From assembly GCF_000725805.1 (NCBI RefSeq), contig NZ_KL647133.1, positions 62,001-126,000 of the forward strand: 64,000 nt of DNA, read 5' to 3'. Under the pieces are notes generated by a model. It made no database searches. It had not been told where the DNA came from and worked only from the letters and a program-made list of their open reading frames with translations. Shown here piece by piece: positions 1 through 7,568 of the stretch. A program made the position numbers and the translations under genes. This DNA is from Streptomyces xanthophaeus. GTDB lineage: Bacteria; Actinomycetota; Actinomycetes; Streptomycetales; Streptomycetaceae. Each line of letters begins with the position of its first letter. Within the stretch, counting starts at the first letter, position 1.

Positions 1-1
1 C

Positions 2-412
2 GACTCGCTGACGGCGCTCTCCCTCCTGATCGCCTTCTACTACGCCCTCACCGGCATCGCCTGCGCGGTGTACCACCGGCGCCGGATCACCTCGGGGGTA
101 CGGGAGTTCCTGCTGATCGGCGTCGGCCCGCTGGTGGGTGCCGGGCTGCTGATCTGGCTGCTGGCGGAGGCGGTCGCCGACATGGCGGACCCCGCCAACT
201 CCGCGGGCGGTACCTCGTGGTTCGGCCTCGGCCCGCCGCTGGTCATCGCGCTCGGCCTGAGCCTCGTGGGGGTGCTGGTGATGCTCGCCCGGCGCGCCGC
301 GTCCGGCACGTTCTGGACCGAGCGTCCGACCGTCTGCCCGGACCCCAAGCACGAGCCCGAGGGACCGGCCGCACCCGAACCCGCCATGTCCGGAGCCAGT
401 CGCGCTTCTTGA
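2..412 (+). CDS. APC-type amino acid permease, C-terminal part
   Basis: The reading frame is open from the left edge, so only the last 136 residues are present. It encodes at least three hydrophobic segments (around LTALSLLIAFYYALTGIAC, REFLLIGVGPLVGAGLLIWL and FGLGPPLVIALGLSLVGVLV) followed by a short charged tail, as in the end of APC-superfamily amino acid permeases. The last five codons and the TGA stop lie inside sequence derived from the 3' end of corA (394 onward), so the native C-terminus was probably replaced when the island was inserted. It was probably once convergent with corA, now 54.5 kb away. The substrate cannot be told. The family call is reasonably safe; the natural end of the gene is not visible here. 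Confidence 0.7.
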   Translation, partial: DSLTALSLLIAFYYALTGIACAVYHRRRITSGVREFLLIGVGPLVGAGLLIWLLAEAVADMADPANSAGGTSWFGLGPPLVIALGLSLVGVLVMLARRAASGTFWTERPTVCPDPKHEPEGPAAPEPAMSGASRAS

Positions 413-470
413 AGACGACGCAGAGGCTGACGCAGACCACGGCCACCAGCAGAATCGCGAAGGGCGGCCC
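394..470 (-). pseudogene. corA 3'-end fragment a / left attachment site
   Basis: On the minus strand this reads PFAILLVAVVCVSLCVVF then KKRDWL, matching the last residues of the intact CorA at 54953-56062. Positions 394-415 are identical to 54957-54978 (22 bp), and 394-438 match 54957-55001 at 43 of 45 positions. The fragment has no stop at the expected place and runs on into the permease gene. It is best read as the left copy of an attachment site located in the last codons of corA. Confidence 0.8.
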
Positions 471-501
471 GCCGCCCACCGCCGCTCCGGCCGGCCGCCC
501 C

Positions 502-653
502 GTCGAGCTCACGGCATCTGGCCGTACGATCGCGTTCGAGCGCGACGCGGCCGGCCGCGGACTCGTCCGCAGGATGGGCGAAACGGTGAGTCTCGCCCGT
601 CGGTTCGCTCCGAAATGCAAGCCCTGATCGACGCATTGGAGAACTGGCCGTGA
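502..653 (+). pseudogene. Rhs/YD-repeat toxin gene remnant
   Basis: One frame reads GRTIAFERDAAGR followed by RRMGETVSLA, the typical wording of actinobacterial Rhs (YD-repeat) shells. After about position 600 the frame is lost. A neighbouring frame ends in MQALIDALENWP and stops at 651-653, overlapping the GTG start of the next gene (GTGA). This resembles the end of an Rhs toxin gene just before its immunity gene, but the middle is missing. The Rhs identity of the repeat part is fairly clear; the identity of the toxin tip is unknown. Confidence 0.5.
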
Positions 654-1153
654 CCGGAATCGAATTCCTCGCTTCCTTCATCGCGGCCGGACGCCTGCAC
701 GGGATCGGCATCGGCTCCACCCTCGAAGAGGTCGACCGCGCCATCGCACACCGGTTCGTCGATGTCGTCGACGAGGGTGGCGCCTCACTGCGCCGCGATC
801 TCGGATTCGTGGAGTTCTACTTCAACCCCGGCGAGGAATGGGTGATGTCGGGCGGATCGATCGAGTTGCACCGACTTGCGTCCGGCTACGACATGGCGGA
901 GGAATGGGCCCGGACCATGGGAGTCGGGTTCCCCCGCTACGTGGCCTGGGACGATGTGCGGAATGCGCTCGCGCGCGTCCCCAGAGCCCCGGAGTTCAAG
1001 GTGACCGACCAGGGAGGCTTCCTCGAATACCGGGCGGCCGCATCCAACGTCTCCGTCCTCGTCGTGGACGACGACGAGGAGGAACGGGGCTACCACGCAG
1101 GGCACGGGGACGTATGGAGCGTCAGCCTCTGGGCCCCCGTACGTGCGAGGTGA
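650..1153 (+). CDS. hypothetical protein, probable toxin-immunity protein
   Basis: This 167-aa acidic soluble protein has no signal peptide or membrane segment and no motif I can name. The GTG start overlaps the TGA of the upstream Rhs remnant (GTGA), the usual spacing between a polymorphic toxin tip and its cognate immunity gene. Its composition (many Asp, Glu, Gly and Trp, one domain) is typical of such immunity proteins. Directly downstream begins another corA fragment, so the gene sits as a small cassette between attachment-site debris. The immunity role is inferred from position alone. Confidence 0.5.
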   Translation: MTGIEFLASFIAAGRLHGIGIGSTLEEVDRAIAHRFVDVVDEGGASLRRDLGFVEFYFNPGEEWVMSGGSIELHRLASGYDMAEEWARTMGVGFPRYVAWDDVRNALARVPRAPEFKVTDQGGFLEYRAAASNVSVLVVDDDEEERGYHAGHGDVWSVSLWAPVRAR

Positions 1154-1159
1154 CGGCGA

Positions 1160-1300
1160 CGGGGCATCCGCAGTGCCGCGAAGGGGTAGCCGGCGCCCCG
1201 CTTCGGCTCCGGCGCGACCTCGAAGTCCATGCCGGATATCGCCCCCGCCAGGGGGGCGAAGAGGATGGCGGCCCTGGAGGAGATCTCCTTGAAGTTGAGA
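1160..1300 (-). pseudogene. corA 3'-end fragment b
   Basis: The minus strand reads KEISSRAAILFAP, then SGMDFEVAPE and GAGYPFA, aligning with the two membrane helices and GMN loop of the intact CorA (KKISSWAAILFAP, YGMNFETMPE, AAGYPFA). The GMN signature is changed to GMD and the last part of the gene is missing. It is more diverged than fragments a and c. It lies immediately upstream of the start of the next gene, so that gene's leader consists of corA debris. Confidence 0.75.
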
Positions 1301-1315
1301 ACCGAGGTAAGCCCC

Positions 1316-1873
1316 ATGACTCGGACTGATGCCACCTCGTGGAGCCGTTCCCTGCGGGCCCTTTTCGGGGAAGGCATGTTCGCGGCCGTGGGGGCGCGGC
1401 GGCGCGATGACTGGCGCCTGGACGCCCTCGACGTCATGCAGCTGCGGACGGACGATCCGCGTGGCTGGTCGAAGGTTGCCGTGGCACCGGGAGGGGGCGA
1501 TTACGGCACCGGCCCGGACAGCCCGTTCAGTGCTCTCACGCCAGGAGACTTCAGCACGGTCTTCCCTGTGTCCAGGAGGGGCTCCGAACACATCCTGGTC
1601 ACTCTCCAGGGCGAGTGGTTCCAAACAGACGACATTCCGAACTTCGATGCGCGAGAGGCCGAGCTGTCCTCGCACGCGAGAACGATCCTGGCAAGATTCG
1701 GAGAAGACGCGCTGTTCTTTACCAATGCGGCGACGGCGCGAGAGAATCCCCATGCCGATATGTTGCGTCGCGAGGGTGCTTATGAGGGCTTCACCAGCCA
1801 CGTCATGGATTGTGGCGTAATCGCTGTCTCTGCCAAGGAAGTTGGCATCTTCTGGGGCTTCACCATCGACTGA
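1316..1873 (+). CDS. hypothetical protein, possible immunity protein
   Basis: The ATG at 1316 is preceded by GAGGTAAG, a good ribosome binding site, and gives 185 aa. The protein is soluble, without signal sequence or transmembrane stretch, and I recognise no family motif. It lies inside a run of toxin-immunity remnants (Rhs pieces at 0.5 and 3.1 kb, SUKH proteins at 2.4 and 3.7 kb), so an immunity role is plausible but only by association. A longer in-frame start at 1229 exists but lies inside corA-derived sequence and is less likely. Confidence 0.5.
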   Translation: MTRTDATSWSRSLRALFGEGMFAAVGARRRDDWRLDALDVMQLRTDDPRGWSKVAVAPGGGDYGTGPDSPFSALTPGDFSTVFPVSRRGSEHILVTLQGEWFQTDDIPNFDAREAELSSHARTILARFGEDALFFTNAATARENPHADMLRREGAYEGFTSHVMDCGVIAVSAKEVGIFWGFTID

Positions 1874-1899
1874 GGGCCTCCCAGGCGTACCCGTTTCTG

Positions 1900-2255
1900 C
1901 ACCTTGGAGTCCGGAGACGTGCCCACGCTGGTCGCGCCCCAGACCCGCTGGGAGTGGCACGCCGCTTCGGGGAAATGGGACAGTTCCTCGGCGGTTGGTT
2001 CTCGCAGGACATGCCCGACGGACTGGAGTCGAGGCCATTGACACGCCGCTCGGCACGGTGTCCGAGTATGTACCTGAGGCCCTGGTCTCCTCTCACGGCC
2101 GCATCTGAGATCCCGTACCGAAGGAAGCCGCCTGCGCCCGGGAATGTTCCAGCCTCGCCGTCACCTCCGCCTGGTCCGGGCCGTCCTCGGTCGCCAGCAG
2201 TTCCCCAGCCGTGACCATGGCCGCCCAGAACTCGGGAGGTGAGCCCCGCCCGTCC
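1900..2255 (+). repeat. integrase C-terminal remnant plus flanking repeat (copy R1)
   Basis: Around 2030-2108 the plus strand reads AIDTPLGTVSEYVPEALVSS, matching the end of the live integrase (AIDALLGTVPEYVPEGLLPS). Similarity continues past the gene: 2110-2255 is recognisably the same sequence as 53080-53235, downstream of the intact integrase. So this is the right end of an older, deleted integrase gene and its 3' flank. The 2109-2429 gap holds nothing else that I can support. Confidence 0.65.
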
Positions 2256-2429
2256 CGGAACCGGGTCTGCGTGAAGAACAGGAAGAGCTTCGTGAGCTCC
2301 CCGGTGAGCAGCCCCCATTTCCCCGTCGTGGGGACCGTGCCGAAGCGGTGAGGTCGGCGGTGATCACTCGCGTCCGATCGAGGATCTGTCCAGTGATCCC
2401 GGCCGGTCGTGCAGAAGACGGTGTTGGGA

Positions 2430-2960
2430 TCAGCGGCAGAGCTGCATGATGGTGTCGTCGAAGTCGGGGAACTCCTGGGCGGCCAGCTCGATCACGGCTG
2501 CCGCCGGCCGGCGCTGGTGCGGTGCGAATCCTTCGGCGATGGCTGCCAGCTCCGGATTGGGCCGCGCCTGCCAGTCCGGCTCGTAGGACGTGGCGGCTTC
2601 CCAGGGGCCGAAGCCGTCGGCCAGCAGCCACAGGAAGTCGCCCAGGTCGCGCGCGACGACACCGGTCTCGCCCTCGGAGCCGAGGAACACCACGGGCTGC
2701 TCGGCCAGCGGTCGGCCCGGGCGGATGAGCCAGATCGCCGCGTACCCGCCCGTGCCGTCCTGTCCGAACACGCGGAAGTCGTCGCCGTCCAGTTCACTGT
2801 TCCCGGTCCACGCCTGGAACCAGTCGGTGGTCTCGGCAGCCGACATGAAGGCCGGGAAGGGCTCGAAGTCGACCCCGTCCTTCCCGTCGGCGTAGTCGAA
2901 TCGAACGGCCATCGCAGAGGCGAGCGCGGCGGGGAACTGGCGGTCATCGGTGGGCTTCAC
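2430..2960 (-). CDS. SMI1/KNR4 (SUKH) family protein
   Basis: This 176-aa protein reads through VVFLGSEGETGVVARDLGDF and LWLLADGFGPWE, the characteristic core of SUKH (SMI1/KNR4-like) proteins, which commonly act as immunity proteins against nuclease and deaminase toxins. No membrane segment or signal peptide is seen. It stands alone on the minus strand with no toxin gene beside it, so it may be an orphan immunity gene left by loss of its partner. The family assignment is by motif and overall pattern; the target toxin is unknown. Confidence 0.6.
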   Translation of the reverse strand: MKPTDDRQFPAALASAMAVRFDYADGKDGVDFEPFPAFMSAAETTDWFQAWTGNSELDGDDFRVFGQDGTGGYAAIWLIRPGRPLAEQPVVFLGSEGETGVVARDLGDFLWLLADGFGPWEAATSYEPDWQARPNPELAAIAEGFAPHQRRPAAAVIELAAQEFPDFDDTIMQLCR

Positions 2961-2991
2961 GGAGACAGGCTAGACAGGGGGTCGGACATCG

Positions 2992-3084
2992 ACGCCCCAC
3001 GGGCCCGCAACCGCGTGCCGTCGAAGCTGATCGGCGGTGCGGGATGGCCGCCCCAAGGTGCGGGGGAGCACCCGGCGTGGGCGG
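2992..3084. repeat. dispersed repeat shared with the right end of the island
   Basis: This stretch is clearly similar to 54784-54857, which lies 100-170 bp from the corA attachment site at the right boundary; both contain GATCGGCGGTG and GCCCCAAGG. Similarity stops exactly where the Rhs reading frame (RYYDP) begins at about 3085, marking a recombination breakpoint. I take it as a copy of an element's right-end sequence joined to an Rhs toxin tip. Confidence 0.6.
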
Positions 3085-3725
3085 TACTACGACCCGACCA
3101 CAGGGCGGTACATCGGTCCCGACCCGCTGGGTCTCCCACCGTGACCCAACCACTACGGCTACGTCCGCAACCCTTTCACTCTGTGGGACCCCCTGGGTCT
3201 GGCCGGCTGCGAGGCACATCCGACATGGGGCGGGCGAGTCGTCTTCGTCCGTGACGAACACGGTCGCGTCTACGAATTGCACGCCACGATCACGCGGGAC
3301 TTGCTCGACGAGGGTACCCACGCGCGGAACTCTCTTCGGCCGCCCGGCTTCGTTCACGGCGTTGACCACAACCAGGGTCGCGGCCACATGCTCGCGCGGA
3401 TGCTGGGGGCTCCCGCGACATCCTGGACAATTTCTTCACGATCACCCAGGACCCAACGAATGCCCCCGATATGCGGGATGACGAACAGAGGGGCTACAAC
3501 GCGGTTTTCGGGGACTCGGCCAACAACGTCCCCGGGCAGACTGCCCAGTACGGCGTCTACCTTGACTACCCCGACAACAGAGCAGACCCCGTGCCGAAGT
3601 GGATCCAGCTGGAGGCCAACGGCAAGGATGGCTTCCACATGGGAACGAGCCGGCTCAATCCCGACGCCGTCGCCCAAGTGATCCGCCGCCAGCAAGGAAT
3701 CCAATGGCCGACCTCACTGTGTTGA
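3085..3725 (+). pseudogene. orphan Rhs toxin tip with DNA/RNA non-specific nuclease domain, frameshifted
   Basis: The frame from 3085 reads RYYDPTTGRYIGPDPLGL, the conserved end of an Rhs core, then NHYGYVRNPFTLWDPLGLAG. A nuclease tip follows: FVHGVDHNQGRGHMLARMLG, then after a frameshift DNFFTITQDPTNAPDMRD. This matches the DNA/RNA non-specific endonuclease fold used as a polymorphic-toxin tip (RGH.LA...LGG...N). There is an in-frame TGA at 3142-3144 and a one-base deletion in the G run near 3408-3412 (LGGS becomes LGAP). The end overlaps the next gene by 22 bp. The toxin as written cannot be made in full; its immunity gene remains intact. Confidence 0.7.
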
Positions 3726-4381
3726 CCCAACTCTGCCCGCCGCCGGCCGCACCGCAGCTCCCGATCGACTGGAGCACCGTGGAAGCGGAGCTCGGCGTGC
3801 GCCTCCCCGAGGACTACAAACAGCTCGCGGCCACCTACGGGCCAGGGCTCTACAGCGACTACATCAACGTCTACCACCCACGGGCGAACACACCCTGGGT
3901 CAACCTCACCGGACCCATGCCCTCACGAATCCGCGGGCATCTCCAGCGTGACTACGACCAGGGCACCCACCCCGTCCCTTACGATCCTCAGCACTTGTTC
4001 GCCATCGGGGTCACCTCCAATGGCGAGTATCTGTTCTGGATCACTGATCCCCAAGACGCCCCCGACAGCTGGCGCATCGCTGTCAACGAAGCCCGCGGCC
4101 CCCTCTGGTACACCTACGACGGCACCCTCACTGCCTTTCTCGCATCGGTCCTGAGCGGAGAAACATCCGTCCCGCAGTTCCCGAAGGACCTCCTCGACCC
4201 TCCCATCACCTTCGCCCCCTCCACGGCGCCCGCCATCGACTACCCCGAGCCTGCGGCCAGACCCGCGGTCAGCACTGACAGCATCCGAGAATGGGCACGT
4301 GCGAATGGCTACCAAGTACGCCCCCACGGCCGTATCCCCGCCGATGTCCGGGATGCCTGGGAGCGAGCCGACCCGGTCTGA
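3704..4381 (+). CDS. SUKH-type immunity protein with Lsr2-like C-terminal DNA-binding tail
   Basis: The ATG at 3704 lies 22 bp inside the end of the nuclease toxin tip, so translation is coupled, as expected for a toxin-immunity pair. Residues about 10-150 look like a SMI1/KNR4 (SUKH) domain (WSTVEAELGVRLPEDYKQLA at the start). After a proline-rich linker, the last 30 residues read IREWARANGYQVRPHGRIP followed by ADVRDAWERA. This is the signature of the Lsr2 C-terminal domain, which binds the minor groove of AT-rich DNA. A nuclease-immunity protein carrying an Lsr2-type DNA-binding tail is unusual. It could shield DNA, recruit the immunity protein to the nucleoid, or repress its own promoter. 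The protein is 225 aa; both domain calls are by sequence pattern. Confidence 0.7.
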   Translation: MADLTVLTQLCPPPAAPQLPIDWSTVEAELGVRLPEDYKQLAATYGPGLYSDYINVYHPRANTPWVNLTGPMPSRIRGHLQRDYDQGTHPVPYDPQHLFAIGVTSNGEYLFWITDPQDAPDSWRIAVNEARGPLWYTYDGTLTAFLASVLSGETSVPQFPKDLLDPPITFAPSTAPAIDYPEPAARPAVSTDSIREWARANGYQVRPHGRIPADVRDAWERADPV

Positions 4382-4718
4382 TCGGGTCGTATACGGGAGT
4401 CCAGCCGCAACTGAGGATTACCGGCGGGTAGGGGAGCGTGCGGCAAAGCCGGCCGGGCCATGGGAGTCGTCAATCCACTGGACTGTCGGCCCAGCGTGCC
4501 GAGGTGAGGTTTGTTCGAGGCATTCCACTGCTTCCTCAGGGCCCGCAGCCTCTTGCCCACGGCATTGGCGGAGTCCTGGCACCAGCGGCCGGTTCCCCTC
4601 GGATCAGGCGCCGAGGGGCGTCAGCAAGGGCGACGGTGAGATGTTGACCAGGAAGTGGGACTGGGCCGAAGCCGAAGCCGAAGCCGAAGCCGAAGCCGCA
4701 GACGCAAGACCTGGATCG
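4382..4718. repeat. intergenic gap with GCCGAA hexanucleotide tandem repeat
   Basis: No gene is supportable here. At about 4664-4698 the sequence GCCGAA is repeated roughly five to six times in tandem, next to the stop codon of the adenylation-acyltransferase gene. In some frames this would encode alternating Ala-Glu, but no good ribosome binding site or codon bias supports translation. It looks like a simple-sequence repeat at a recombination junction. Confidence 0.5.
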
Positions 4719-7352
4719 TCAGCCGATTCCCCCCAGATTCCCCCCAGCAGAGTCCGCCGAGGCGCGAGCCCCTCTGCGTGCCGACAGTCCTCGCATCAGG
4801 CGGGCGGCGCCGGCCGCGTAGGCGATGCCGAAGAGGAGCGAGGCCAAGAACGCCAGGTGCCGGGAGAACCCGTCGATGAGCGGGAAGATTTGCCAGTGGG
4901 TCAGGTAGATGTACAGGGAGCTGGTCGCGAGGAGGCCGGCCAGTTGGTTCAGGCGCTCCCAGCTGGGGAGGCTGGGCACCCACACCAGGAGCACGAATCC
5001 GGCGACGATAATCGCCTCGCGCCCGGGGTCGCCGGGGAAGAAGCCCGGCACGGTGGCCAGGGCCGCGAGGGTGACCAGGAGGCGTTGTCGCACGGTGGCG
5101 GCCTTGGCGGCGGCCCAGCCGAGGGCGAACAGCCAGAAGACGGTGACGGCGTCGGGGATGTGCTCGCGCTCCGGCAGGCCGACGAGGTCGTACCGGGTGA
5201 GGAGTCCCAGGCCGGCGAGGGCCAGGGGCAGGGCGTACGGGAACCGGCGCTCCGCCCGGTCGGCTGCGGGCAGGCCCAGGAGGCCGACGGCGGCGATCAG
5301 GATGTAGACGAGGGCCTCGATGAACCAGAAGTGCATACCGGTCTTGAGGTCGGCGGGGCCCATGACGCTGTCGAGCAGGAAGAGATTGGCGAGCGTGTAG
5401 TCGTCGTTGAGGAGCAGGATCAGGCCGATCCAGGCCATGCTCGGCAGCGCGACGCGGGCGAGGCTGGTCCAGCCCCGGCGTACGCGTACGCGCCGTTCGG
5501 CAGAAGTGAGGTGGAAGCGGGCGAAGTTGTATCCGGCGACCGCGAGCAGGATGTGCGCCCCGCCCTTGATGCCGAACACCTGGATGTGCGAGCCGACGAT
5601 GCAGAAGATGGCCAGGGCGCGGAGCGCGACGCTCGTCTCCAGGGTCCGCCTGCGGGAGGTGTCCGCGTGCTCGGGCGGCCTGAGGTCCCGGATCGGTGTC
5701 GTGTGCCAGCCGGCCGGCAGGTGACCGAGCCGCTCTTCGAGCTGGATCGACATCTCCACGTACGAGAGCGAATCGCCGCCCAGGCTGACGAAGGAGCTGT
5801 CGTCCGTCACGTCCGAGCGGTCGAGGACCCGTGCGTAGAGCAGGTGCAGGGGTTCGGGGGCGCCGTCCGGCGTGGCCGCGGGGCGGGTGGTGGTGTCAGT
5901 GGTGCTGTCGGGCGCCTGACGGGTCAGGTTGCGCACGGCCCGGTAGTCGGGCTTGCCCGAGGGGAGGCGGGGGAGGGCGGCCAGGACGCGGACATGCACG
6001 GCGCGGGCCGGCAGACTGCAGTCGTGGGCCACGCGCCGGGCTATCCGGCGGGCGTCCCGGTCGTGGCCGCCGACGGCCGCGATGCGCAGTGCCTCGTCGT
6101 CGCCGGTGCACAGGGCGCTGACGCCGTGCCGGGCGAGCATCGCCTCGACCTGCCCGGGGTCGATGCGCAGGCCGAGGATCTTCGCGAACCGGCTGCTCCG
6201 GCCGACGATCTCGTACAGCCCGTCGGGCGAGCGGCGCGCGATGTCGCCGGTGCGGAGTTCGTGCACGGTCCGGCCCAGCGCGAGGTCGCCGGGGGAACGG
6301 GCATAGCCGAGCATGACGTTGGGGCCGGAGTAGACCAGTTCGCCGGTGTCGTCGTCGGTGCCGTCGGTGCCGTCGGTGCCGTCAGGGCCGTCGGCGCTGT
6401 CGGGTAGCGGCCGAAGGCGGAAGGAGCCGCCGGGGATGGGGATCCCTGCCGCCTCGGGGCGGGATTCCGCGAGGTGCGGCGGCAGGTAGGCCATGCGGGC
6501 CGTCGCCTCGGTCTGGCCGTACATCACGAAGAGCTTCCAGCCGGCTGCGCGGCCGAGTGCGGCGTAGCGGCGGACCTGGTCGGGTGCCAGGCGCCCGCCC
6601 GCCTGGGTGACGTAGCGCAGGTGGGGCAGTTCCATGGCGGCGAAGCCGACCCGGTCGAGCAGGTCGAAGGTGTAGGGAACCCCGGCGAGGGCCGTCCCCC
6701 GCGCGGCTTTGAAGAGCTCCCAGAAGCAGGTGTCGGCGACCGACAGGTCGGTCAGGATCAGTCCGGCGCCGCGCAGGAGGTGGCTGTGCACGACGGACAG
6801 GCCGTAGCAGTAGTGCAGGGGCAGGGTGGTCGCGGCGCGGTCGGTGTCCCGGATGTCCAGGTACTGGGCGATGGACTCCGCGTTGGTCTGGAGGTTCTCG
6901 TGCGACAGCCGGACGAGCTTCGGTGATCCGGTCGAGCCCGAGGTGCTGAGCAGCAGGGCGAGGTCCGGGTGCAGGTCGTGTGCCGAGACCTCGCGCCGCT
7001 CGTCGAGCAGCATGTCCTCGCCCTCGGGGCGGGCCACGACGTCCGGGTCGTACGCGTCGATCAAGGACTGGACGGCTTCGGGGTGGTCGCCCGGTACCAG
7101 GAGGACGGGGTGCCCGGCCGCGAGGGCGGCGAGGTGGACGACGAGGGCGTCGACGGTGTTGGTACCGACCAGCAGGACCAGGCGGCGTTCCCGGCCGAGG
7201 CGGCGGGCCGTCCTGTCCACGCGTACGGCCAACTCGGCATAGCTGAACGTGCCGTCGGCCGTGATGACGGCGGTCCGGTCGCCGTGGGCGGCGAGGCCGA
7301 GGGCGAACGGGACGGACGCGGTGCCTGGGAGTAGGCCGGGAAGGACTGTCAC
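4719..7352 (-). CDS. adenylation - carrier - membrane acyltransferase fusion protein
   Basis: Three modules follow one another in 877 aa. Residues about 10-500 are an AMP-forming adenylation domain (LLSTSGSTGSPKLVRLS core; YEIVGRSSRFAKILGLRI; PSGKPDYRAV with the A10 lysine). About 510-590 is a carrier domain with the phosphopantetheine serine in SLGGDSLSYVE. The rest is an acyltransferase-3 (OafA-like) domain with RALAIFCIVGSHIQVFG and about ten membrane segments. It would activate an acid, load it on the carrier arm and transfer it at the membrane. The start is GTG. An iron-box-like site lies just upstream and the divergent operon is an iron transporter, so a role in siderophore or surface modification under iron limitation is plausible. 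The C-terminus ends within a mobile-element repeat and may not be native. Confidence 0.75.
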   Translation of the reverse strand: MTVLPGLLPGTASVPFALGLAAHGDRTAVITADGTFSYAELAVRVDRTARRLGRERRLVLLVGTNTVDALVVHLAALAAGHPVLLVPGDHPEAVQSLIDAYDPDVVARPEGEDMLLDERREVSAHDLHPDLALLLSTSGSTGSPKLVRLSHENLQTNAESIAQYLDIRDTDRAATTLPLHYCYGLSVVHSHLLRGAGLILTDLSVADTCFWELFKAARGTALAGVPYTFDLLDRVGFAAMELPHLRYVTQAGGRLAPDQVRRYAALGRAAGWKLFVMYGQTEATARMAYLPPHLAESRPEAAGIPIPGGSFRLRPLPDSADGPDGTDGTDGTDDDTGELVYSGPNVMLGYARSPGDLALGRTVHELRTGDIARRSPDGLYEIVGRSSRFAKILGLRIDPGQVEAMLARHGVSALCTGDDEALRIAAVGGHDRDARRIARRVAHDCSLPARAVHVRVLAALPRLPSGKPDYRAVRNLTRQAPDSTTDTTTRPAATPDGAPEPLHLLYARVLDRSDVTDDSSFVSLGGDSLSYVEMSIQLEERLGHLPAGWHTTPIRDLRPPEHADTSRRRTLETSVALRALAIFCIVGSHIQVFGIKGGAHILLAVAGYNFARFHLTSAERRVRVRRGWTSLARVALPSMAWIGLILLLNDDYTLANLFLLDSVMGPADLKTGMHFWFIEALVYILIAAVGLLGLPAADRAERRFPYALPLALAGLGLLTRYDLVGLPEREHIPDAVTVFWLFALGWAAAKAATVRQRLLVTLAALATVPGFFPGDPGREAIIVAGFVLLVWVPSLPSWERLNQLAGLLATSSLYIYLTHWQIFPLIDGFSRHLAFLASLLFGIAYAAGAARLMRGLSARRGARASADSAGGNLGGIG
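4725..4747 (-). repeat. tandem 11-bp repeat (TGGGGGGAATC x2), candidate integrase arm site
   Basis: On the minus strand TGGGGGGAATC occurs twice head to tail. The same type of repeat appears at 11891-11913, 12312-12333 and 54865-54886. Two of those copies lie 71-78 bp to the left of corA-derived attachment sequence. Here the repeat encodes the last residues (GGNLGGIG) of the gene that ends at 4719, so the original end of that gene was probably replaced. Confidence 0.55.
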
Positions 7353-7361
7353 GGGCGCATC

Positions 7362-7380
7362 TTAGGAATGCCTTACCTCG
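7362..7380 (-). promoter_or_regulatory. weaker iron-box-like operator
   Basis: TTAGGAATGCCTTACCTCG shares 12 of 19 positions with the consensus of DmdR/IdeR iron boxes, including both TTAGG and ACCT arms. It ends 10 bp from the GTG start of the adenylation-acyltransferase gene, so bound repressor would block initiation. It is weaker than the site at 7501 and unproven. Confidence 0.45.
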
Positions 7381-7493
7381 CCCGATAGTCACAGGAAAGT
7401 CACAGATGACTCATGGAAGATCCATAGAAAAATAAGCGGTAGGGTCGGCTCCGCCGATGGGTGGGCGCGGTCGAACTGTTGCGTGCATCACCC

Positions 7494-7524
7494 TTGACCT
7501 TTAGGTTAGCTTTACCTTACTTAT
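7494..7524 (+). promoter_or_regulatory. promoter with overlapping DmdR/IdeR iron box for the Fe(III) transport operon
   Basis: A -35 TTGACC (7494-7499) and -10 TACTTA (7518-7523) are 18 bp apart. The spacer and -10 contain TTAGGTTAGCTTTACCTTA (7501-7519), matching the iron-box consensus at 15 of 19 positions. An iron-loaded repressor would therefore cover the promoter. The transporter start codon follows at 7569. Confidence 0.75.
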
Positions 7525-7568
7525 GGGGCGATACCCGGTTCTCCGCTGCCCTTGTAGGAAGGCTTCCC

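Noticed and set aside
785..2056. Minus-strand frame of 423 codons across two immunity-like genes
   Set aside because: Spans corA and integrase debris without any motif; the plus-strand genes have better ribosome sites and composition.
4299..6407. Plus-strand open frame of 702 codons
   Set aside because: Antisense to the adenylation-acyltransferase gene, whose motifs are clear; the frame is open only because of high GC.
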